A stretch of 64,000 nucleotides of DNA from Vagococcus carniphilus. Lineage in GTDB: Bacteria > Bacillota > Bacilli > Lactobacillales > Vagococcaceae. This document shows positions 15,115-25,835 of the stretch, piece after piece. The position numbers and the translations under genes are program-made. Every line of letters begins with the position of its first letter. The first letter of the stretch is position 1. Under the pieces are notes generated by a model. The model saw nothing but the letters and a program-made list of their open reading frames with translations. It was not told the origin of the DNA and did no database searches. Where the stretch lies: assembly GCF_014397115.1 (NCBI RefSeq), contig NZ_CP060720.1, positions 16,001-80,000 of the forward strand, written 5' to 3'.

Positions 15115-16692
15115 TTAATAAAAATATTTAATGATTTTACTACCAAAAGGAATCATTTCCCATTCAGTTTTTGTAAATAATTTGCTTTGAATCATACCCA
15201 TTAAATAGATAGAAAAACCAATCAATACGCCTAATAAAGCTATCATTAATGAAGCACCTCTTCCAAAGTTACTCCAACCCATCTCTTCTAAAACAACACG
15301 GTACATCACTAAGATACCGCCCATTGCTGTTAGGTTAAGAGATAGTTTAACAACAAAACCTTTTGGTAATTTTATTTTATTTTCTCTTTTAATCAAATAC
15401 TGATGCATAACAAGCAGACAAATAATTAAACCAAACAACGTACTTAAACTAGCACCTTCTGTTTTAAAATAATAAGTCATCAGCGGGGTAAATATAATTT
15501 TTACAAACAATCCCATTAAAGCCGCTACAAATTGATACTTCACTAAACTCTGGCTTTGGTAAATCGTTTGGTAGCTTTGAATCATCGAAACAAAAAATAC
15601 TGATAACATAAATAAGCTAAGAGTTATTTCACCACTATTATCGCTGAACAATGCCACATTCATGTAAGGTAAAATAAGAGCTAAACCAACAGCAGCTGCA
15701 CTTGCAATTGCTGTTGATACTTTTAAATAAGATAAAACTGTTTGCTGATATTTTTCCTTTTGCTTTGTGACAAAAAATCTTGTTAAAGTAGGTAAAAAAG
15801 TAGCTGTCATACTTACTGCAATGACTAATCCTAGTTGAACAATAGGCTGTCCCCGATCAAAAACACCTTTGGCAATCTTAGCAGATGTCTCATCTAACCC
15901 ACCAAACACTAAATATTGCTTAATAGTAAAGGAGTCAACTAATTGAAATACAACTAGATAAGCACTGAAGAAACAAAGCGTTCCACCTTCAATGATTAAA
16001 CGTTTCGCAAAAAATAAAAATCGCGGTTTATCTATTTTTTTAGGCCAAACAAAAACGCGGTGTTTTCTACCATAAATAAAGAGAACTAATAAACCACAAG
16101 CCCCACCTATTAATGCACCTGATGTTGCTAAAGCTCCCATTTTATAAACAGACCATTCATTCACCATAAATAAATAACCTGCCGCCAAAATAACAATTAC
16201 CCGACTACCTTGTTCAGCTAGCTGAGAAATAGCTGTTGGTTTCATCTCCATCTGACCTTGATAAAACCCGCGATAAGTTGATAAGAACGGAACTAGTAAA
16301 AAAATGAAAGAAACTACTTTTATAAGTGGTGATAAACTAGCATCTCCCATTGACCTTGAAATAAGTCCCGCACCTAAATAGAGAATCACAAAAGCCACTA
16401 AAGAAAGAGCACTAACAACAATAAAGAAATAACTAACTACTTTTTCTTGCTCTTCTTGACTTTCTTTTGAAGCTATCAACTTAGATAGATAAACAGGTAA
16501 TCCTGAAAGAGCTAAGGTCATCGCTATCCCATAGATTGGATAAATTTGCTGATAGACGTAAAACCCTTCGTCTCCTACAAGGTTTTGAAAAGGAACCCGG
16601 TAAACAGCGCTTAAAATCTTAACAATAAAAGAGGTAATCACTAAAACAACTGCACCTCTCATCATGCTTGTTTCAATTTTCTTGTCTTCCAT
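15115..16692 (-). CDS. MATE-like lipid/polysaccharide flippase (YabM/SpoVB family)
   Basis: 525 residues with about 14 membrane segments, typical of the MOP superfamily (MurJ, SpoVB, Wzx). The start [26 protein letters not shown] is the family N terminus. A role in flipping lipid-linked cell-wall precursors or polysaccharide units is likely, but the substrate cannot be read from sequence. It lies between mfd (13 bp gap) and rqcP, matching yabM in Bacillus. Confidence 0.85.
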   Translation of the reverse strand: MEDKKIETSMMRGAVVLVITSFIVKILSAVYRVPFQNLVGDEGFYVYQQIYPIYGIAMTLALSGLPVYLSKLIASKESQEEQEKVVSYFFIVVSALSLVAFVILYLGAGLISRSMGDASLSPLIKVVSFIFLLVPFLSTYRGFYQGQMEMKPTAISQLAEQGSRVIVILAAGYLFMVNEWSVYKMGALATSGALIGGACGLLVLFIYGRKHRVFVWPKKIDKPRFLFFAKRLIIEGGTLCFFSAYLVVFQLVDSFTIKQYLVFGGLDETSAKIAKGVFDRGQPIVQLGLVIAVSMTATFLPTLTRFFVTKQKEKYQQTVLSYLKVSTAIASAAAVGLALILPYMNVALFSDNSGEITLSLFMLSVFFVSMIQSYQTIYQSQSLVKYQFVAALMGLFVKIIFTPLMTYYFKTEGASLSTLFGLIICLLVMHQYLIKRENKIKLPKGFVVKLSLNLTAMGGILVMYRVVLEEMGWSNFGRGASLMIALLGVLIGFSIYLMGMIQSKLFTKTEWEMIPFGSKIIKYFY

Positions 16693-16705
16693 CTCAGATC
16701 ACCTT

Positions 16706-19700
16706 CTAGCTATCTTTCTGGTCTTTTTTTACGTATTTTTGCTCTCGTAATGCTGCAACAAATTGAGATATTTCCTGCAACCAGACTGCTTCGTTGATTT
16801 GTTTATTCAATTTAAGAGTCACTGTTAGCTGCTCATCTGAGCTGAGTTCTGCTTTAAGCGTTGTTTCTGCCAATGCTTTAAATATTTGTTCAATGGTATA
16901 AGCATTGGTGCCTTCTTTTGATAATAACACTTTAATTTTCAAATCTTGTTTTTGAATTTTTTCAACTAAGGCAAAATCACTGTTCATTTTGATTAAACCA
17001 ACAGTCAGTAGATTAGCTACTTCATCTGGATATTCACCAAAACGATCGAGTAAATCTGCTTCCAATTCATCAAATACTTCTTGGCTATCCATTTGACGGA
17101 TTCGCTTATAAATTTCAATTTTTTGACGTTCATCTTCAATATAATCAGAAGGAATATAAGCATCGATGCCCAAATCAATCTCTGTGATTGTTTTAAGATC
17201 TTGTGATTTCTTACCTTGTTTGCGGTTCACAGCCTCTGTTAACATTTGCGTATACATATCAAAACCAACTGAATCGATGAAGCCATGTTGCTGAGCTCCT
17301 AGTAAGTTCCCTGCCCCACGAATTGATAAATCTCGCATCGCAATTTTAAAACCAGAACCTAATTCAGTAAAATCTTTAATAGCCTGAAGTCTTTTCTCAC
17401 TAACCTCATTTAATACTTTTTGTGGTTCATACATGAAATAAGCATAAGCCACTCGGTTACTACGACCAACTCGTCCTCTTAATTGATACAATTGAGATAA
17501 GCCCATGTAATCAGCATTTTCGACAAATAATGTATTAACATTTGGGATATCTACCCCTGTTTCAATAATTGTTGTAGTTACTAAGATATCGTAGTCTCCA
17601 TTAATAAATTCCATTAAAACATTTTCCAGCTGCACTTCTGTCATTTGTCCATGAGCATAACTAATTCTAGCATCAGGAACAAGCGCTCTTAGTTCATCCA
17701 CTTTTTGCTCAATCGTATCTACTCGGTTATAAAGATAAAACAATTGACCACCACGAGCAATTTCTCTCTCGCACGCTTCCCTAATCGCACCTGGATTTTT
17801 TTCCATGACATAAGTTTGGACTGGATAACGGTTAGCAGGCGGTGTTTCAATAACTGATAAATCACGAACGCCTAACATGGACATATGAAGTGTTCTTGGA
17901 ATCGGTGTTGCTGTTAACGTTAAAACATCTACTTGAGATTTCAATTGTTTAAGTCTCTCTTTGTGTTTAACACCAAAACGTTGTTCCTCATCGACGATTA
18001 ATAATCCTAAATCCATAAACTCTACATCTTGAGATAAGATTCGGTGAGTCCCGACAACGATATCAACCTGGCCTTTTTTCAATTGTTCCGTTGTTTCAGC
18101 TTGTTGTTTTTTCGTTCTAAAACGACTCATCAAGCCAACATTCACAGGAAAATTAGCAAAACGATCACGCATTGTTTCATAATGTTGCTGTGCTAAGATT
18201 GTAGTCGGAACTAAAAAGGCTACTTGTTTACCATCTCTAACAGCTTTAAAAGCCGCCCTGATAGCAACTTCTGTCTTACCATATCCCACATCTCCCACTA
18301 ATAAGCGGTCCATTGGTCGTTCTTTTTCCATATCTTGTTTGATTTCTTGAATACTTCTTAATTGGTCATCTGTTTCTGAGTAAGGAAAGTTCCCTTCAAA
18401 TTCCATTTGATAATCATCATCTGGGGCAAAAGCATAGCCTTTTTCAGCTTCTCGTTCTGCGTATAATTTAATCAAATCGTCAGCGATATCTTCCACGCGA
18501 GCTGAGACTTTGCTTTTAGTCTTCGTCCACTCAGTTCCACCAAGTTTATTAACTCTTGGTGTTTTCGATTCAGAAGCAACATATTTTTGAATTAAATCAA
18601 GCTGAGTTACAGGAATAAATAATTTATCATTATTTTTATAAAGAATCGTCATATAATCTTGATGGACGCCACCGCTTAATAACGTTTCCATTCCAATATA
18701 CTTACCAATCCCGTGATTCGCATGAACCACGTAATCTCCTGGTTTTAATTCATTGTAACTTTTTAAACGTTCCGCATTAGAAATAGTTTGTTTTCTTGCA
18801 CGCTTTTTTGTTTGCGTATGTAAAATTTCTTTTTCTACCAGAACAACTAATTTCTCTTCTGGTAATTCAAACCCTGAAAGAAGTGTATTTGTTTGAATTT
18901 GGATTTCTCCTGAGAGAATCTTCCCACTATTATTGACTACTGCTTGAATGTCAAAATCCATCAATAGTTCTTCTATTTTTTGTGTTCGTTCTTCATTTTC
19001 TGCTAGAACAACCACACTTTGTTTTTGTTTCTTCCAACGATCCATTTCTGTTTTTAGAAGTGGCATTTGTCCAAAAAACTGTTGCATGGTGCGGTATTCA
19101 AATGGATGGATATGAGAAAAACGTAAATTTCCCATTCCCTTTTGAAATAAAGAAAAATAAGTTTTAGCTTGTTTACTTTCTTTTAAAATACCTCGTAAGT
19201 CGCCACCTAAGTCATGTTCCTCAAAGAATACGCCTTCTTCTAACTTAGAAGTAATCCACTCTGCTTCTTCTCTTAGTAACTCTCGCTCACTTTCTACCAT
19301 ACGACTATAGTCATCCATAACAATCAGATCAGATGGTTTTAAATAGTCTGTTAAGTAACATTTATCTGGATAAAGTAAATCACCGTACATTTTGACTTCT
19401 TCTGTTGGATGACCTTGGCTCCACTCACTAACAATCTGTTCCTTGTAAGCCATCATTCGTTCTTTTTCTTCAGTTGGTTTCATTAAAGATAATTTTGTAT
19501 CCATCAACTCTTGAAATACTGAACTACCTGCAACTAGTTGTTCTTTGGTCACTGGCGTATCAATAGCTGGTGGAATTAGAATTTCCTCAATTTCTTCAAT
19601 TGAGCGCTGTGTTTCTGCGTCAAATAAACGAAGAGATTCAATTTCATCATCAAACAAATCAATTCTGACTGGATAATCACTCGTTAAAGGGTAAATATCA

Positions 19701-20245
19701 ATAATACTTCCCCTCATACTAAATTCTCCAGGTTTACCAATCATTTGTTGTCTTTCATAACCATGTAAAACTAGTTTTTCTGAAAGGGTTCCGATATCTA
19801 GTGTTCCCAATTTTTTGAGTAATATCGTTTGTTCTTTCCACAATTTAGGATGTGGTAAAAAACGACGCAAACCTGCGACTGGGGTCACTAAGATACCTGG
19901 TTTAGAACTTGCTAAAAAATTAAGTGCGTTAATCCGTTCTGATAAAGCTTCTGGAGATGAAAAAGACATCTCTACGGCTGTTACTTCATCTACTGGAAAG
20001 AAATTTAAATACTTTTCTTCTATTATATGCTGTAAATCATCCATCAATTTGGATGCATAATAAAGATTCGGAGTTACAATAAGTATTTTCTTTTTCCTAG
20101 CCAAAAGTGTCGATATTGCCAAAGTCTTAGCAGAACCAGATAACCCGGTGATTAACTGAGAGGTTTCTTTTTCTAAATGTTCATGCCAATCCTTTATTTT
20201 GGAAGCCTCGTTCATGCGTTTGACTAATCCCTTATTCAAATACAT
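16706..20245 (-). CDS. mfd: Transcription-repair coupling factor Mfd
   Basis: Removes RNA polymerase stalled at lesions and recruits UvrA; 1179 residues, full length. Visible modules: N-terminal UvrB-like region, the RNA-polymerase interaction domain beginning LKPGDYVVHANHGIGKYIGM (about 500-570), the RecG-like translocase with Walker A GDVGYGKTEVA, DEEQRFG, and TATPIPRTL and QLRGRVGRS motifs, and the C-terminal UvrA-masking domain. RBS AGGAGAG lies 7 bases before the first ATG. Sits 15 bp after pth and is co-transcribed with it. Confidence 0.97.
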   Translation of the reverse strand: MYLNKGLVKRMNEASKIKDWHEHLEKETSQLITGLSGSAKTLAISTLLARKKKILIVTPNLYYASKLMDDLQHIIEEKYLNFFPVDEVTAVEMSFSSPEALSERINALNFLASSKPGILVTPVAGLRRFLPHPKLWKEQTILLKKLGTLDIGTLSEKLVLHGYERQQMIGKPGEFSMRGSIIDIYPLTSDYPVRIDLFDDEIESLRLFDAETQRSIEEIEEILIPPAIDTPVTKEQLVAGSSVFQELMDTKLSLMKPTEEKERMMAYKEQIVSEWSQGHPTEEVKMYGDLLYPDKCYLTDYLKPSDLIVMDDYSRMVESERELLREEAEWITSKLEEGVFFEEHDLGGDLRGILKESKQAKTYFSLFQKGMGNLRFSHIHPFEYRTMQQFFGQMPLLKTEMDRWKKQKQSVVVLAENEERTQKIEELLMDFDIQAVVNNSGKILSGEIQIQTNTLLSGFELPEEKLVVLVEKEILHTQTKKRARKQTISNAERLKSYNELKPGDYVVHANHGIGKYIGMETLLSGGVHQDYMTILYKNNDKLFIPVTQLDLIQKYVASESKTPRVNKLGGTEWTKTKSKVSARVEDIADDLIKLYAEREAEKGYAFAPDDDYQMEFEGNFPYSETDDQLRSIQEIKQDMEKERPMDRLLVGDVGYGKTEVAIRAAFKAVRDGKQVAFLVPTTILAQQHYETMRDRFANFPVNVGLMSRFRTKKQQAETTEQLKKGQVDIVVGTHRILSQDVEFMDLGLLIVDEEQRFGVKHKERLKQLKSQVDVLTLTATPIPRTLHMSMLGVRDLSVIETPPANRYPVQTYVMEKNPGAIREACEREIARGGQLFYLYNRVDTIEQKVDELRALVPDARISYAHGQMTEVQLENVLMEFINGDYDILVTTTIIETGVDIPNVNTLFVENADYMGLSQLYQLRGRVGRSNRVAYAYFMYEPQKVLNEVSEKRLQAIKDFTELGSGFKIAMRDLSIRGAGNLLGAQQHGFIDSVGFDMYTQMLTEAVNRKQGKKSQDLKTITEIDLGIDAYIPSDYIEDERQKIEIYKRIRQMDSQEVFDELEADLLDRFGEYPDEVANLLTVGLIKMNSDFALVEKIQKQDLKIKVLLSKEGTNAYTIEQIFKALAETTLKAELSSDEQLTVTLKLNKQINEAVWLQEISQFVAALREQKYVKKDQKDS

Positions 20246-20260
20246 TATTTCTCTCCTTTC

Positions 20261-20830
20261 TTATTTTTTGGAATTAAATTGATTCATTGTATTCACAAAA
20301 TCATGACCTTCTGCCCAGTAAAGTGACGCTTCTGCTGCTAATTTTACTGATTGAAGCATATCCTCATGAGTATTTTTTGGAAAAGTACTTAAGACATATG
20401 ACACTACTTCTTGACTGCTCTTTGGTCGATCAATTCCTACTTTAATTCGGTTGAACTCTTTTGTTCCTAAATGAGCAATCAAACTCTTAATGCCGTTATG
20501 CCCCCCTGCACTTCCTTTTTCACGTAAGCGAATACGACCAATCGGTAAGTCTAAGTCGTCATAGATAACAATCAAATCTTCATCTGCTACATTATAGTAA
20601 GTCATTAATGGACCAACTGATCTACCTGACTCATTCATGAAAGTTTGTGGTTTTGCTAAAATTATTTTTTCGCCGTTCAAGAAAAACTCAGCAATATCTG
20701 CTTCAAACTGATGTTTATTAAACTCTACTTTTTCTTGATACGCAATTTCATCTAATGTGATAAAACCAATATTGTGTTTTGTTGCTCGATATTTACTACC
20801 AGGATTACCTAAGCCAACGATTAATTTCAT
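20261..20830 (-). CDS. pth: Peptidyl-tRNA hydrolase
   Basis: Recycles tRNA from prematurely released peptidyl-tRNA; essential. 189 residues. Family motifs are GLGNPGSKYRATKHNIGF (catalytic His near residue 20), KPQTFMNESG, and DDLDLPIGRIRLREKGSAGGHNG. RBS GGGGAG lies 7 bases before ATG. It heads the leftward pth-mfd-flippase-rqcP transcript and is divergent from ldh. Confidence 0.97.
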   Translation of the reverse strand: MKLIVGLGNPGSKYRATKHNIGFITLDEIAYQEKVEFNKHQFEADIAEFFLNGEKIILAKPQTFMNESGRSVGPLMTYYNVADEDLIVIYDDLDLPIGRIRLREKGSAGGHNGIKSLIAHLGTKEFNRIKVGIDRPKSSQEVVSYVLSTFPKNTHEDMLQSVKLAAEASLYWAEGHDFVNTMNQFNSKK

Positions 20831-21069
20831 TGTCTTTCTCCCCTATCTTCTATTTTTATTTCATTAACAAGAAAATATCCGCACACTAAAAAGTGCCCAG
20901 ATTCTTACTCAGTATATCATATTTCACGCATTCTCTTAGCGATATTGCTTAATTTAAAGAAATCTTTTTAATTTTACTTTTTTCAATTTTAGTCTCTTCA
21001 TTTCTGTTTATTAAACATGTGTATTTTTTAACAATTAAGTTTTATCAGGCATTTTCTGAAACTTTTCAA

Positions 21070-21098
21070 ATGACTTTGTTTTTTTTCGGTGTTATAAT
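21070..21098 (+). promoter_or_regulatory. ldh promoter
   Basis: ATGACT (21070-21075), 17-bp spacer, TATAAT (21093-21098), 38 bp before the ldh start. The same -35 hexamer and spacing recur at 39197-39225. Confidence 0.6.
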
Positions 21099-21135
21099 TA
21101 ACACGATTTATCATAACAACAAAGGAGAGATTTTC

Positions 21136-22101
21136 ATGGCGTATCAAAATTCGAATCATCAAAAAATTATTGTTGTCGGTAACGGTGCTGTTGGCTCTAG
21201 TTATACTTTCGCATTAGTTACTCAAGATATTGCACAAGAAGTTGGTATCATTGATATTGATAAAAATAAAGCTGAAGGGGATGCAATTGATTTATCCCAC
21301 GCATTAGCATTTACATCTCCTAAAAAAATATATGCAGCAGAATACTCAGATTGTAAAGACGCTGATTTAGTTGTTATTACAGCAGGAGCTGCTCAAAAAC
21401 CTGGCGAAACACGCCTTGATTTAGTTAACAAGAACCTTAAAATTTTCCAAGGAATTGTTAAAAGTATTGTTGATTCAGGATTTAATGGTATTTTCTTAGT
21501 CGCTTCAAATCCTGTTGATATTTTAACGTACGCTACATGGAAATTCTCAGGATTTCCTCAACATAAAGTTATCGGTAGTGGAACTTCTCTTGATTCTGCT
21601 CGTTTCCGCCAAACTATCTCTGAATTAGTAGGCGTTGATGCCCGTAACGTTCATGGTTATATCTTAGGTGAGCATGGAGATACAGAATTTCCAGTGTGGT
21701 CTCATGCTAATATTGCAGGTCTTCAAATTTATGAATGGGTTAAAGATCACCCAGAAGTGGATGAAGAAGAAATGGTTAATATTTTCTTCAAAGTAAGAGA
21801 TGCTGCCTACACCATTATCGAGAAAAAGGGAGCTACTTTTTACGGTATAGCTGTTGCCTTAGCTCGTATCACAAAAGCCATTTTAAATGACGAAAATGCG
21901 ATTCTACCGTTATCTGTTTATTTAGATGGTCATTACGGACTAAATGATATTTTCATTGGCGCACCTGCTGTGATTAACAGTAATGGTGTTCAAAATATTG
22001 TTGAAATCCCACTAACAGATGCAGAACAAGAAAAATTTGACTATTCTGCTCAAAAATTAAAAGAAGTCATGGATGCTGCATTTGAACAATTAGAAAAATA
22101 G
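21136..22101 (+). CDS. ldh: L-lactate dehydrogenase
   Basis: Reduces pyruvate to L-lactate with NADH and regenerates NAD+ in homolactic fermentation. 321 residues from ATG at 21136, which has AAAGGAGAG upstream; the longer in-frame start at 21019 covers promoter DNA. NAD-binding motif [13 protein letters not shown] lies near residues 14-26, then DLVVITAGA, the substrate-binding region [15 protein letters not shown], and the catalytic [14 protein letters not shown]. Monocistronic, with its own promoter and a strong terminator. Confidence 0.97.
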   Translation: MAYQNSNHQKIIVVGNGAVGSSYTFALVTQDIAQEVGIIDIDKNKAEGDAIDLSHALAFTSPKKIYAAEYSDCKDADLVVITAGAAQKPGETRLDLVNKNLKIFQGIVKSIVDSGFNGIFLVASNPVDILTYATWKFSGFPQHKVIGSGTSLDSARFRQTISELVGVDARNVHGYILGEHGDTEFPVWSHANIAGLQIYEWVKDHPEVDEEEMVNIFFKVRDAAYTIIEKKGATFYGIAVALARITKAILNDENAILPLSVYLDGHYGLNDIFIGAPAVINSNGVQNIVEIPLTDAEQEKFDYSAQKLKEVMDAAFEQLEK

Positions 22102-22111
22102 GTAACTTTCT

Positions 22112-22144
22112 AAAAGGATGAAGCTTAATGTTTCATCCTTTTTT
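22112..22144 (+). terminator. ldh terminator
   Basis: AAAAGGATGAA / TTTCATCCTTTT stem followed by T run, 11 bp past the stop. Confidence 0.85.
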
Positions 22145-22240
22145 ATACGTTCATTTTTTGAATTGATTGCCCATTATCTTCTAATTTTAATTCTATTATC
22201 AAGCAGTTTTCTTTGATTTTATTTGGTATTTATTTTAAAA

Positions 22241-22271
22241 TTGCCACAAAGTAGATAAATCATGTTAGAAT
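22241..22271 (+). promoter_or_regulatory. Promoter of the deacetylase gene
   Basis: TTGCCA (22241-22246), 19-bp spacer, TAGAAT (22266-22271) with TGT before it (extended -10). About 90 bp before the ORF. Confidence 0.4.
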
Positions 22272-22358
22272 AACAATTGTGTGAAATTAACGTTTTTATA
22301 GAAATGTCATCTAAACAAACGTTTTTCAATAGAATTTAAGCAAAAAAGGAGCCGGCGA

Positions 22359-23207
22359 ATGAAAAAACACCTCAAGTATATTATTGCCTTTTTGATTCTT
22401 GAAATCGCAGTCGTTAGTGTAGCTGTTTGGAAAACTCAAGCAAGTTTAGCAACACCAACAACTACCGACTCTTCTGTCCAACAAAAGAGCTCAGCCTCTG
22501 AATCAAAAAAAGAAGAGACCACTTTAGCTGAGTCGACTCAAAGTAGCCAAGTCGAAGAATCATCCGAAAAAGAACCTCCAAAAGAAGTTGAAGCAGTCAA
22601 TGAAAATTCAATTGCGCTGACTTTTGATGATGGTCCTAAAAGAGAAACAACTAGTCAACTACTGGACATCCTAGCTCAAAGAAATATTAAAGCAAGCTTC
22701 TTTATTCTTGGACAAAACATCTCAGGAAATGAAGATCTTTTAAAACGAATGAAAGATGAAGGTCATGTCATTGGAAGTCATTCTATGTATCACTATAATC
22801 TAAGTCAGATGGATATGACTGCTCTTAAAAAAGATTTTAATGACATGGATGATAAAATTAAAGCTGTCTTTAAAGAACCTTTCCACTACATTCGTCCACC
22901 ATATGGTGCTGCCAATAAGCAAGTTGCTGAAGTAGCCAAAAGACCTCTTGTTCAATGGTCTGTAGATTCAAAAGATTGGTCAAGCAAAAATACCCAATCT
23001 ATTATCAATCAAGTCACTCAAAATACAACACCTGGAGCGATTATCTTAATGCATGATATTTATGCAGAAACAATTAATGCAGTTCCAGCTATTATTGATA
23101 ATTTAACTCAACAAGGATACAATTTTGTAACAGTTGATGCCCTACTAAATCATCCAACAGAGAACTTAAATTACTATAGTATGAACGATAACCGTCCAGC
23201 AAATTAA
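22359..23207 (+). CDS. Membrane-anchored polysaccharide/peptidoglycan deacetylase
   Basis: 282 residues: basic N terminus, one membrane segment (about 6-25), a Ser/Glu-rich linker to residue 80, then a NodB-homology domain. The metal-binding triad is visible as TFDDGP (D90/D91) and HSMYH (H141, H145). RPPYG and ILMHD supply the remaining catalytic motifs. It probably removes acetyl groups from cell-wall GlcNAc (PgdA-like, lysozyme resistance), but the substrate is an inference. It is followed by an L,D-transpeptidase gene, so this is a small cell-wall modification region. RBS AAGGAG precedes ATG. Confidence 0.85.
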   Translation: MKKHLKYIIAFLILEIAVVSVAVWKTQASLATPTTTDSSVQQKSSASESKKEETTLAESTQSSQVEESSEKEPPKEVEAVNENSIALTFDDGPKRETTSQLLDILAQRNIKASFFILGQNISGNEDLLKRMKDEGHVIGSHSMYHYNLSQMDMTALKKDFNDMDDKIKAVFKEPFHYIRPPYGAANKQVAEVAKRPLVQWSVDSKDWSSKNTQSIINQVTQNTTPGAIILMHDIYAETINAVPAIIDNLTQQGYNFVTVDALLNHPTENLNYYSMNDNRPAN

Positions 23208-23210
23208 CCT

Positions 23211-23252
23211 AAAAGTCCTAACTATTCTTTTATTCGAATAGTTAGGACTTTT
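23211..23252 (+). terminator. Terminator after deacetylase gene
   Basis: Long stem AAAAGTCCTAACTATTC / GAATAGTTAGGACTTTT, 4 bp past the stop; works in both orientations. Confidence 0.85.
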
Positions 23253-23358
23253 GTTTGTTCGGAGCGACACAAACATTCTTTTTTTTATTTTACACCTTAT
23301 TTTAATCTTATAAGTTGACAGAATTACTTAAAATAAACTAACATATGAGTCAATACTC

Positions 23359-23386
23359 TTGTATTTATAAGCTTTTATGTTACAAT
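23359..23386 (+). promoter_or_regulatory. Promoter of the L,D-transpeptidase gene
   Basis: TTGTAT (23359-23364), 16-bp spacer, TACAAT (23381-23386) preceded by TGT. It ends 35 bp before the start codon. Confidence 0.45.
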
Positions 23387-23421
23387 ATTGTTACAAAAAT
23401 TGATCAAAAAGGAGTTCGTTT

Positions 23422-24792
23422 ATGACTAAGAAAAAATGGCTTCTAATACCTCTTGTATTAGTCCTGATATTGGTAAGTTTCTATTGTTACCAAGCCATTC
23501 AGTTTCAAAATAAATTTCTCGATAAAACAATGATTGGTAATACAGACGTTAGTAAGTTAACCAAAGAGGAAGCAAAAACAAAATTGAATGAATTAGTTGA
23601 TGCAGAAGTCTATCGTGTACTTGATAATGGAGAAGTCTTTAAGGAAATTCCTAAAAAAGAATTAGGAATGGAATATGATATTGATAAAACTGTCAACAAT
23701 GCTATGTCAAAACAAAATTCATGGTTGTGGTTCATGTCATATATTCAAGCACCTGAAAAAGAAGACCTTGAAGCTAAAGGAATTAACAAAGAATCTCTTA
23801 ATAAAATAATGGATTCTGTTAATAAAGAATTAGAGGCTTTCAATAAAAATCGCAAGCAAACTAAAAATGCTTCTGTGGAACAAAAAGATGGTAAATTCCA
23901 AATTATCCCTGAAGTTCAGGGAGATTCAATAGATACAAAAAAATTTATCTCAGCCGCAGCTAAAAGTATTGAAAAAGGTGAATCAGACATTGAGTTAACC
24001 AAATTCATCGAAAAACCAACGATTCTTGCGACAGATGACAATCTGAAAAAAGAGTTAGATAACATTAATAAAGTAGCTGAAATTAATGCCTCATACTCTA
24101 TTAATGGCCAAGAAGTTAAAATTCCAAAAGATAAAATGGCTTCATGGGTTATTTTCGAAGATGGTAAATTAAACTTAAAACAAGATGAAGTTAAAAAATA
24201 TGTTGAAGAGCTTGGAGCAACTTATAACACAAGTACGAATCCTTCTAAATTCAAAAGTACAAAACGAGGCGAAGTTTCAGTGCCTGCTGGTGCTTTAAGT
24301 TGGACAATTGCGACAGATACAGAAGTCGCTCAATTAACTGAACAAATTCTAAAAGGCGAAGACTTTAGTGGTCGTGTTCCTGCTTTCCAAGGAAGTGGTA
24401 CACCAGCTTCTTCTTTAATTGGTAATTCATATATTGAAGTTGATTTACAAAACCAACATATGTGGTACTACAAAGATGGTCAAGTCGCATTAGAAACACC
24501 AGTTATTACTGGTAAACCAAGTACACCTACTCCACCTGGAGTTTTCTATGTATGGAATAAGAAACGAAATGAAATTTTACGTGGTGAAGATTATGCAAGT
24601 CCAGTTGATTACTGGATGCCAATCGATTGGACAGGTGTTGGAATTCACGATTCACCTTGGCAAAATGATGGTGCATATGGCGGTAATTCTTTCCAAACAG
24701 TTGGATCTCATGGTTGTATCAACACACCACCTTCAGTTTGTGCTAAATTATTTGATATGATTGAAGTCGGAGTTCCGGTTGTTGTCTTTTAA
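23422..24792 (+). CDS. L,D-transpeptidase (YkuD domain, peptidoglycan-binding linker)
   Basis: 456 residues: N-terminal membrane anchor (about 5-24), a long extracytoplasmic region with PG-binding-like domains, and a C-terminal YkuD domain from about residue 330. The active site is SHGCIN with Cys432, two residues after His430. Size and layout resemble the enterococcal Ldt(fm) enzyme, which forms 3-3 peptidoglycan cross-links and can bypass beta-lactam-sensitive D,D-transpeptidases; resistance here is not implied by sequence alone. RBS AAAAAGGAG lies 8 bases before ATG. Confidence 0.9.
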   Translation: MTKKKWLLIPLVLVLILVSFYCYQAIQFQNKFLDKTMIGNTDVSKLTKEEAKTKLNELVDAEVYRVLDNGEVFKEIPKKELGMEYDIDKTVNNAMSKQNSWLWFMSYIQAPEKEDLEAKGINKESLNKIMDSVNKELEAFNKNRKQTKNASVEQKDGKFQIIPEVQGDSIDTKKFISAAAKSIEKGESDIELTKFIEKPTILATDDNLKKELDNINKVAEINASYSINGQEVKIPKDKMASWVIFEDGKLNLKQDEVKKYVEELGATYNTSTNPSKFKSTKRGEVSVPAGALSWTIATDTEVAQLTEQILKGEDFSGRVPAFQGSGTPASSLIGNSYIEVDLQNQHMWYYKDGQVALETPVITGKPSTPTPPGVFYVWNKKRNEILRGEDYASPVDYWMPIDWTGVGIHDSPWQNDGAYGGNSFQTVGSHGCINTPPSVCAKLFDMIEVGVPVVVF

Positions 24793-24803
24793 TGATATAT
24801 CTT

Positions 24804-24834
24804 AGAGAAATGCTTTGAGCATTTCTCTTTTTTT
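24804..24834. terminator. Bidirectional terminator between convergent genes
   Basis: AGAGAAATGC / GCATTTCTCT stem with a T run on the plus strand. It sits between the convergent L,D-transpeptidase gene and the kinase-like gene. Confidence 0.75.
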
Positions 24835-25732
24835 ATTCCCACCACTTAGGAATTAATCTTCTACCATCATCATAATCAGCTAAATTTTGGTACATTCTCT
24901 CAATCATCTTCTCGACGTCTTCTTTAAAGAAATTTTCTGCCCAGGTTATGGAAAATAAACTCGTATGGAGCACATAGAATTTTTGCATACGCCAAAAACT
25001 CTCTGGAACGTCATTCTCAAAATAGCCCATTATAATTCCTTTAACAAATAGCAAACTGCTCTCTTTTCCAAACATTTGCAACTTATAAAATTCTTCGTAA
25101 GGATCTCCTATGTCACTTCGATTAAAATCAATTACCCCGACTTTTTTATTATTTGTATAGATTAAATTTCCAGCGTGAAAGTCACCATGCTGCAGGGAAA
25201 CCGATTGTTGTAAAATTTGATAACTATTTTCTCTAACATATTTTTCTAATATCTCGACTTGAGGCAAACTGGCATATTGGCTATTTAAAAAACGGTTTAA
25301 TTGATGTATTTTTTTATCTTGTAATTTTTTTAAAATCATTGCTTCATCTACCTCAATGTCAATCTGATGAAACTCCTTCAAAATCTTCCCCGCTTCTATT
25401 CCTAAATCATATTGATTCTCTTCTGTTAATAGCGGCAGTACACTTTCTAAATCATTTCCTTCAAGATAACTAAGTAGCATATAAATGTTATCCGTATCAG
25501 GTATTTCTTCTAATTTGATAACCCGGGACATCAAATCGGGTAATTGATTGAATAGCTGTATTCGCTGAAACTCTTCTTGCTTTTCTTTCCAATTACTTTT
25601 ATCAGAAATTCGTAATAAAAGAGATTCTCCTTCTTTAGTTATCACTTGATACTTCTCATCAGCTGACCAGCCTTTTTCTATAGGTATAACTTTTTGCCAA
25701 TTATTTTGTTTCATTAAATAATTTAAATCCAT
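24833..25732 (-). CDS. Aminoglycoside phosphotransferase (APH)-fold kinase
   Basis: 299 residues of the APH/choline kinase-like superfamily. The catalytic loop is LQHGDFHAGNLIY and the metal-binding region is VIDFNRSDIGDPYEEFYKL, so the protein should be an active phosphotransferase. It is not close to a known resistance enzyme by eye, and the substrate could be an antibiotic, sugar or amino alcohol. RBS GGGAGG precedes ATG. Single gene flanked by terminators. Confidence 0.8.
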   Translation of the reverse strand: MDLNYLMKQNNWQKVIPIEKGWSADEKYQVITKEGESLLLRISDKSNWKEKQEEFQRIQLFNQLPDLMSRVIKLEEIPDTDNIYMLLSYLEGNDLESVLPLLTEENQYDLGIEAGKILKEFHQIDIEVDEAMILKKLQDKKIHQLNRFLNSQYASLPQVEILEKYVRENSYQILQQSVSLQHGDFHAGNLIYTNNKKVGVIDFNRSDIGDPYEEFYKLQMFGKESSLLFVKGIIMGYFENDVPESFWRMQKFYVLHTSLFSITWAENFFKEDVEKMIERMYQNLADYDDGRRLIPKWWE

Positions 25733-25787
25733 GCTTAGTTACCTCCCTTTATCGGTTTATTTTCTTAATTATACCCTTTAAAGAAAT

Positions 25788-25828
25788 AAAAAAAGAAGTC
25801 GTAGTCAAAATAATTTAACTACAACTTA
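25788..25828 (-). terminator. Terminator after the YxeA-like gene
   Basis: Leftward AAGTTGTAGT / ACTACGACTT stem (one G-T pair) followed by CTTTTTTTT. Confidence 0.7.
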
Positions 25829-25835
25829 CTTTTCT

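Noticed and set aside
24833-25732. Aminoglycoside resistance gene
   Set aside because: Only the general APH kinase fold can be supported; nothing ties it to a known resistance subfamily.
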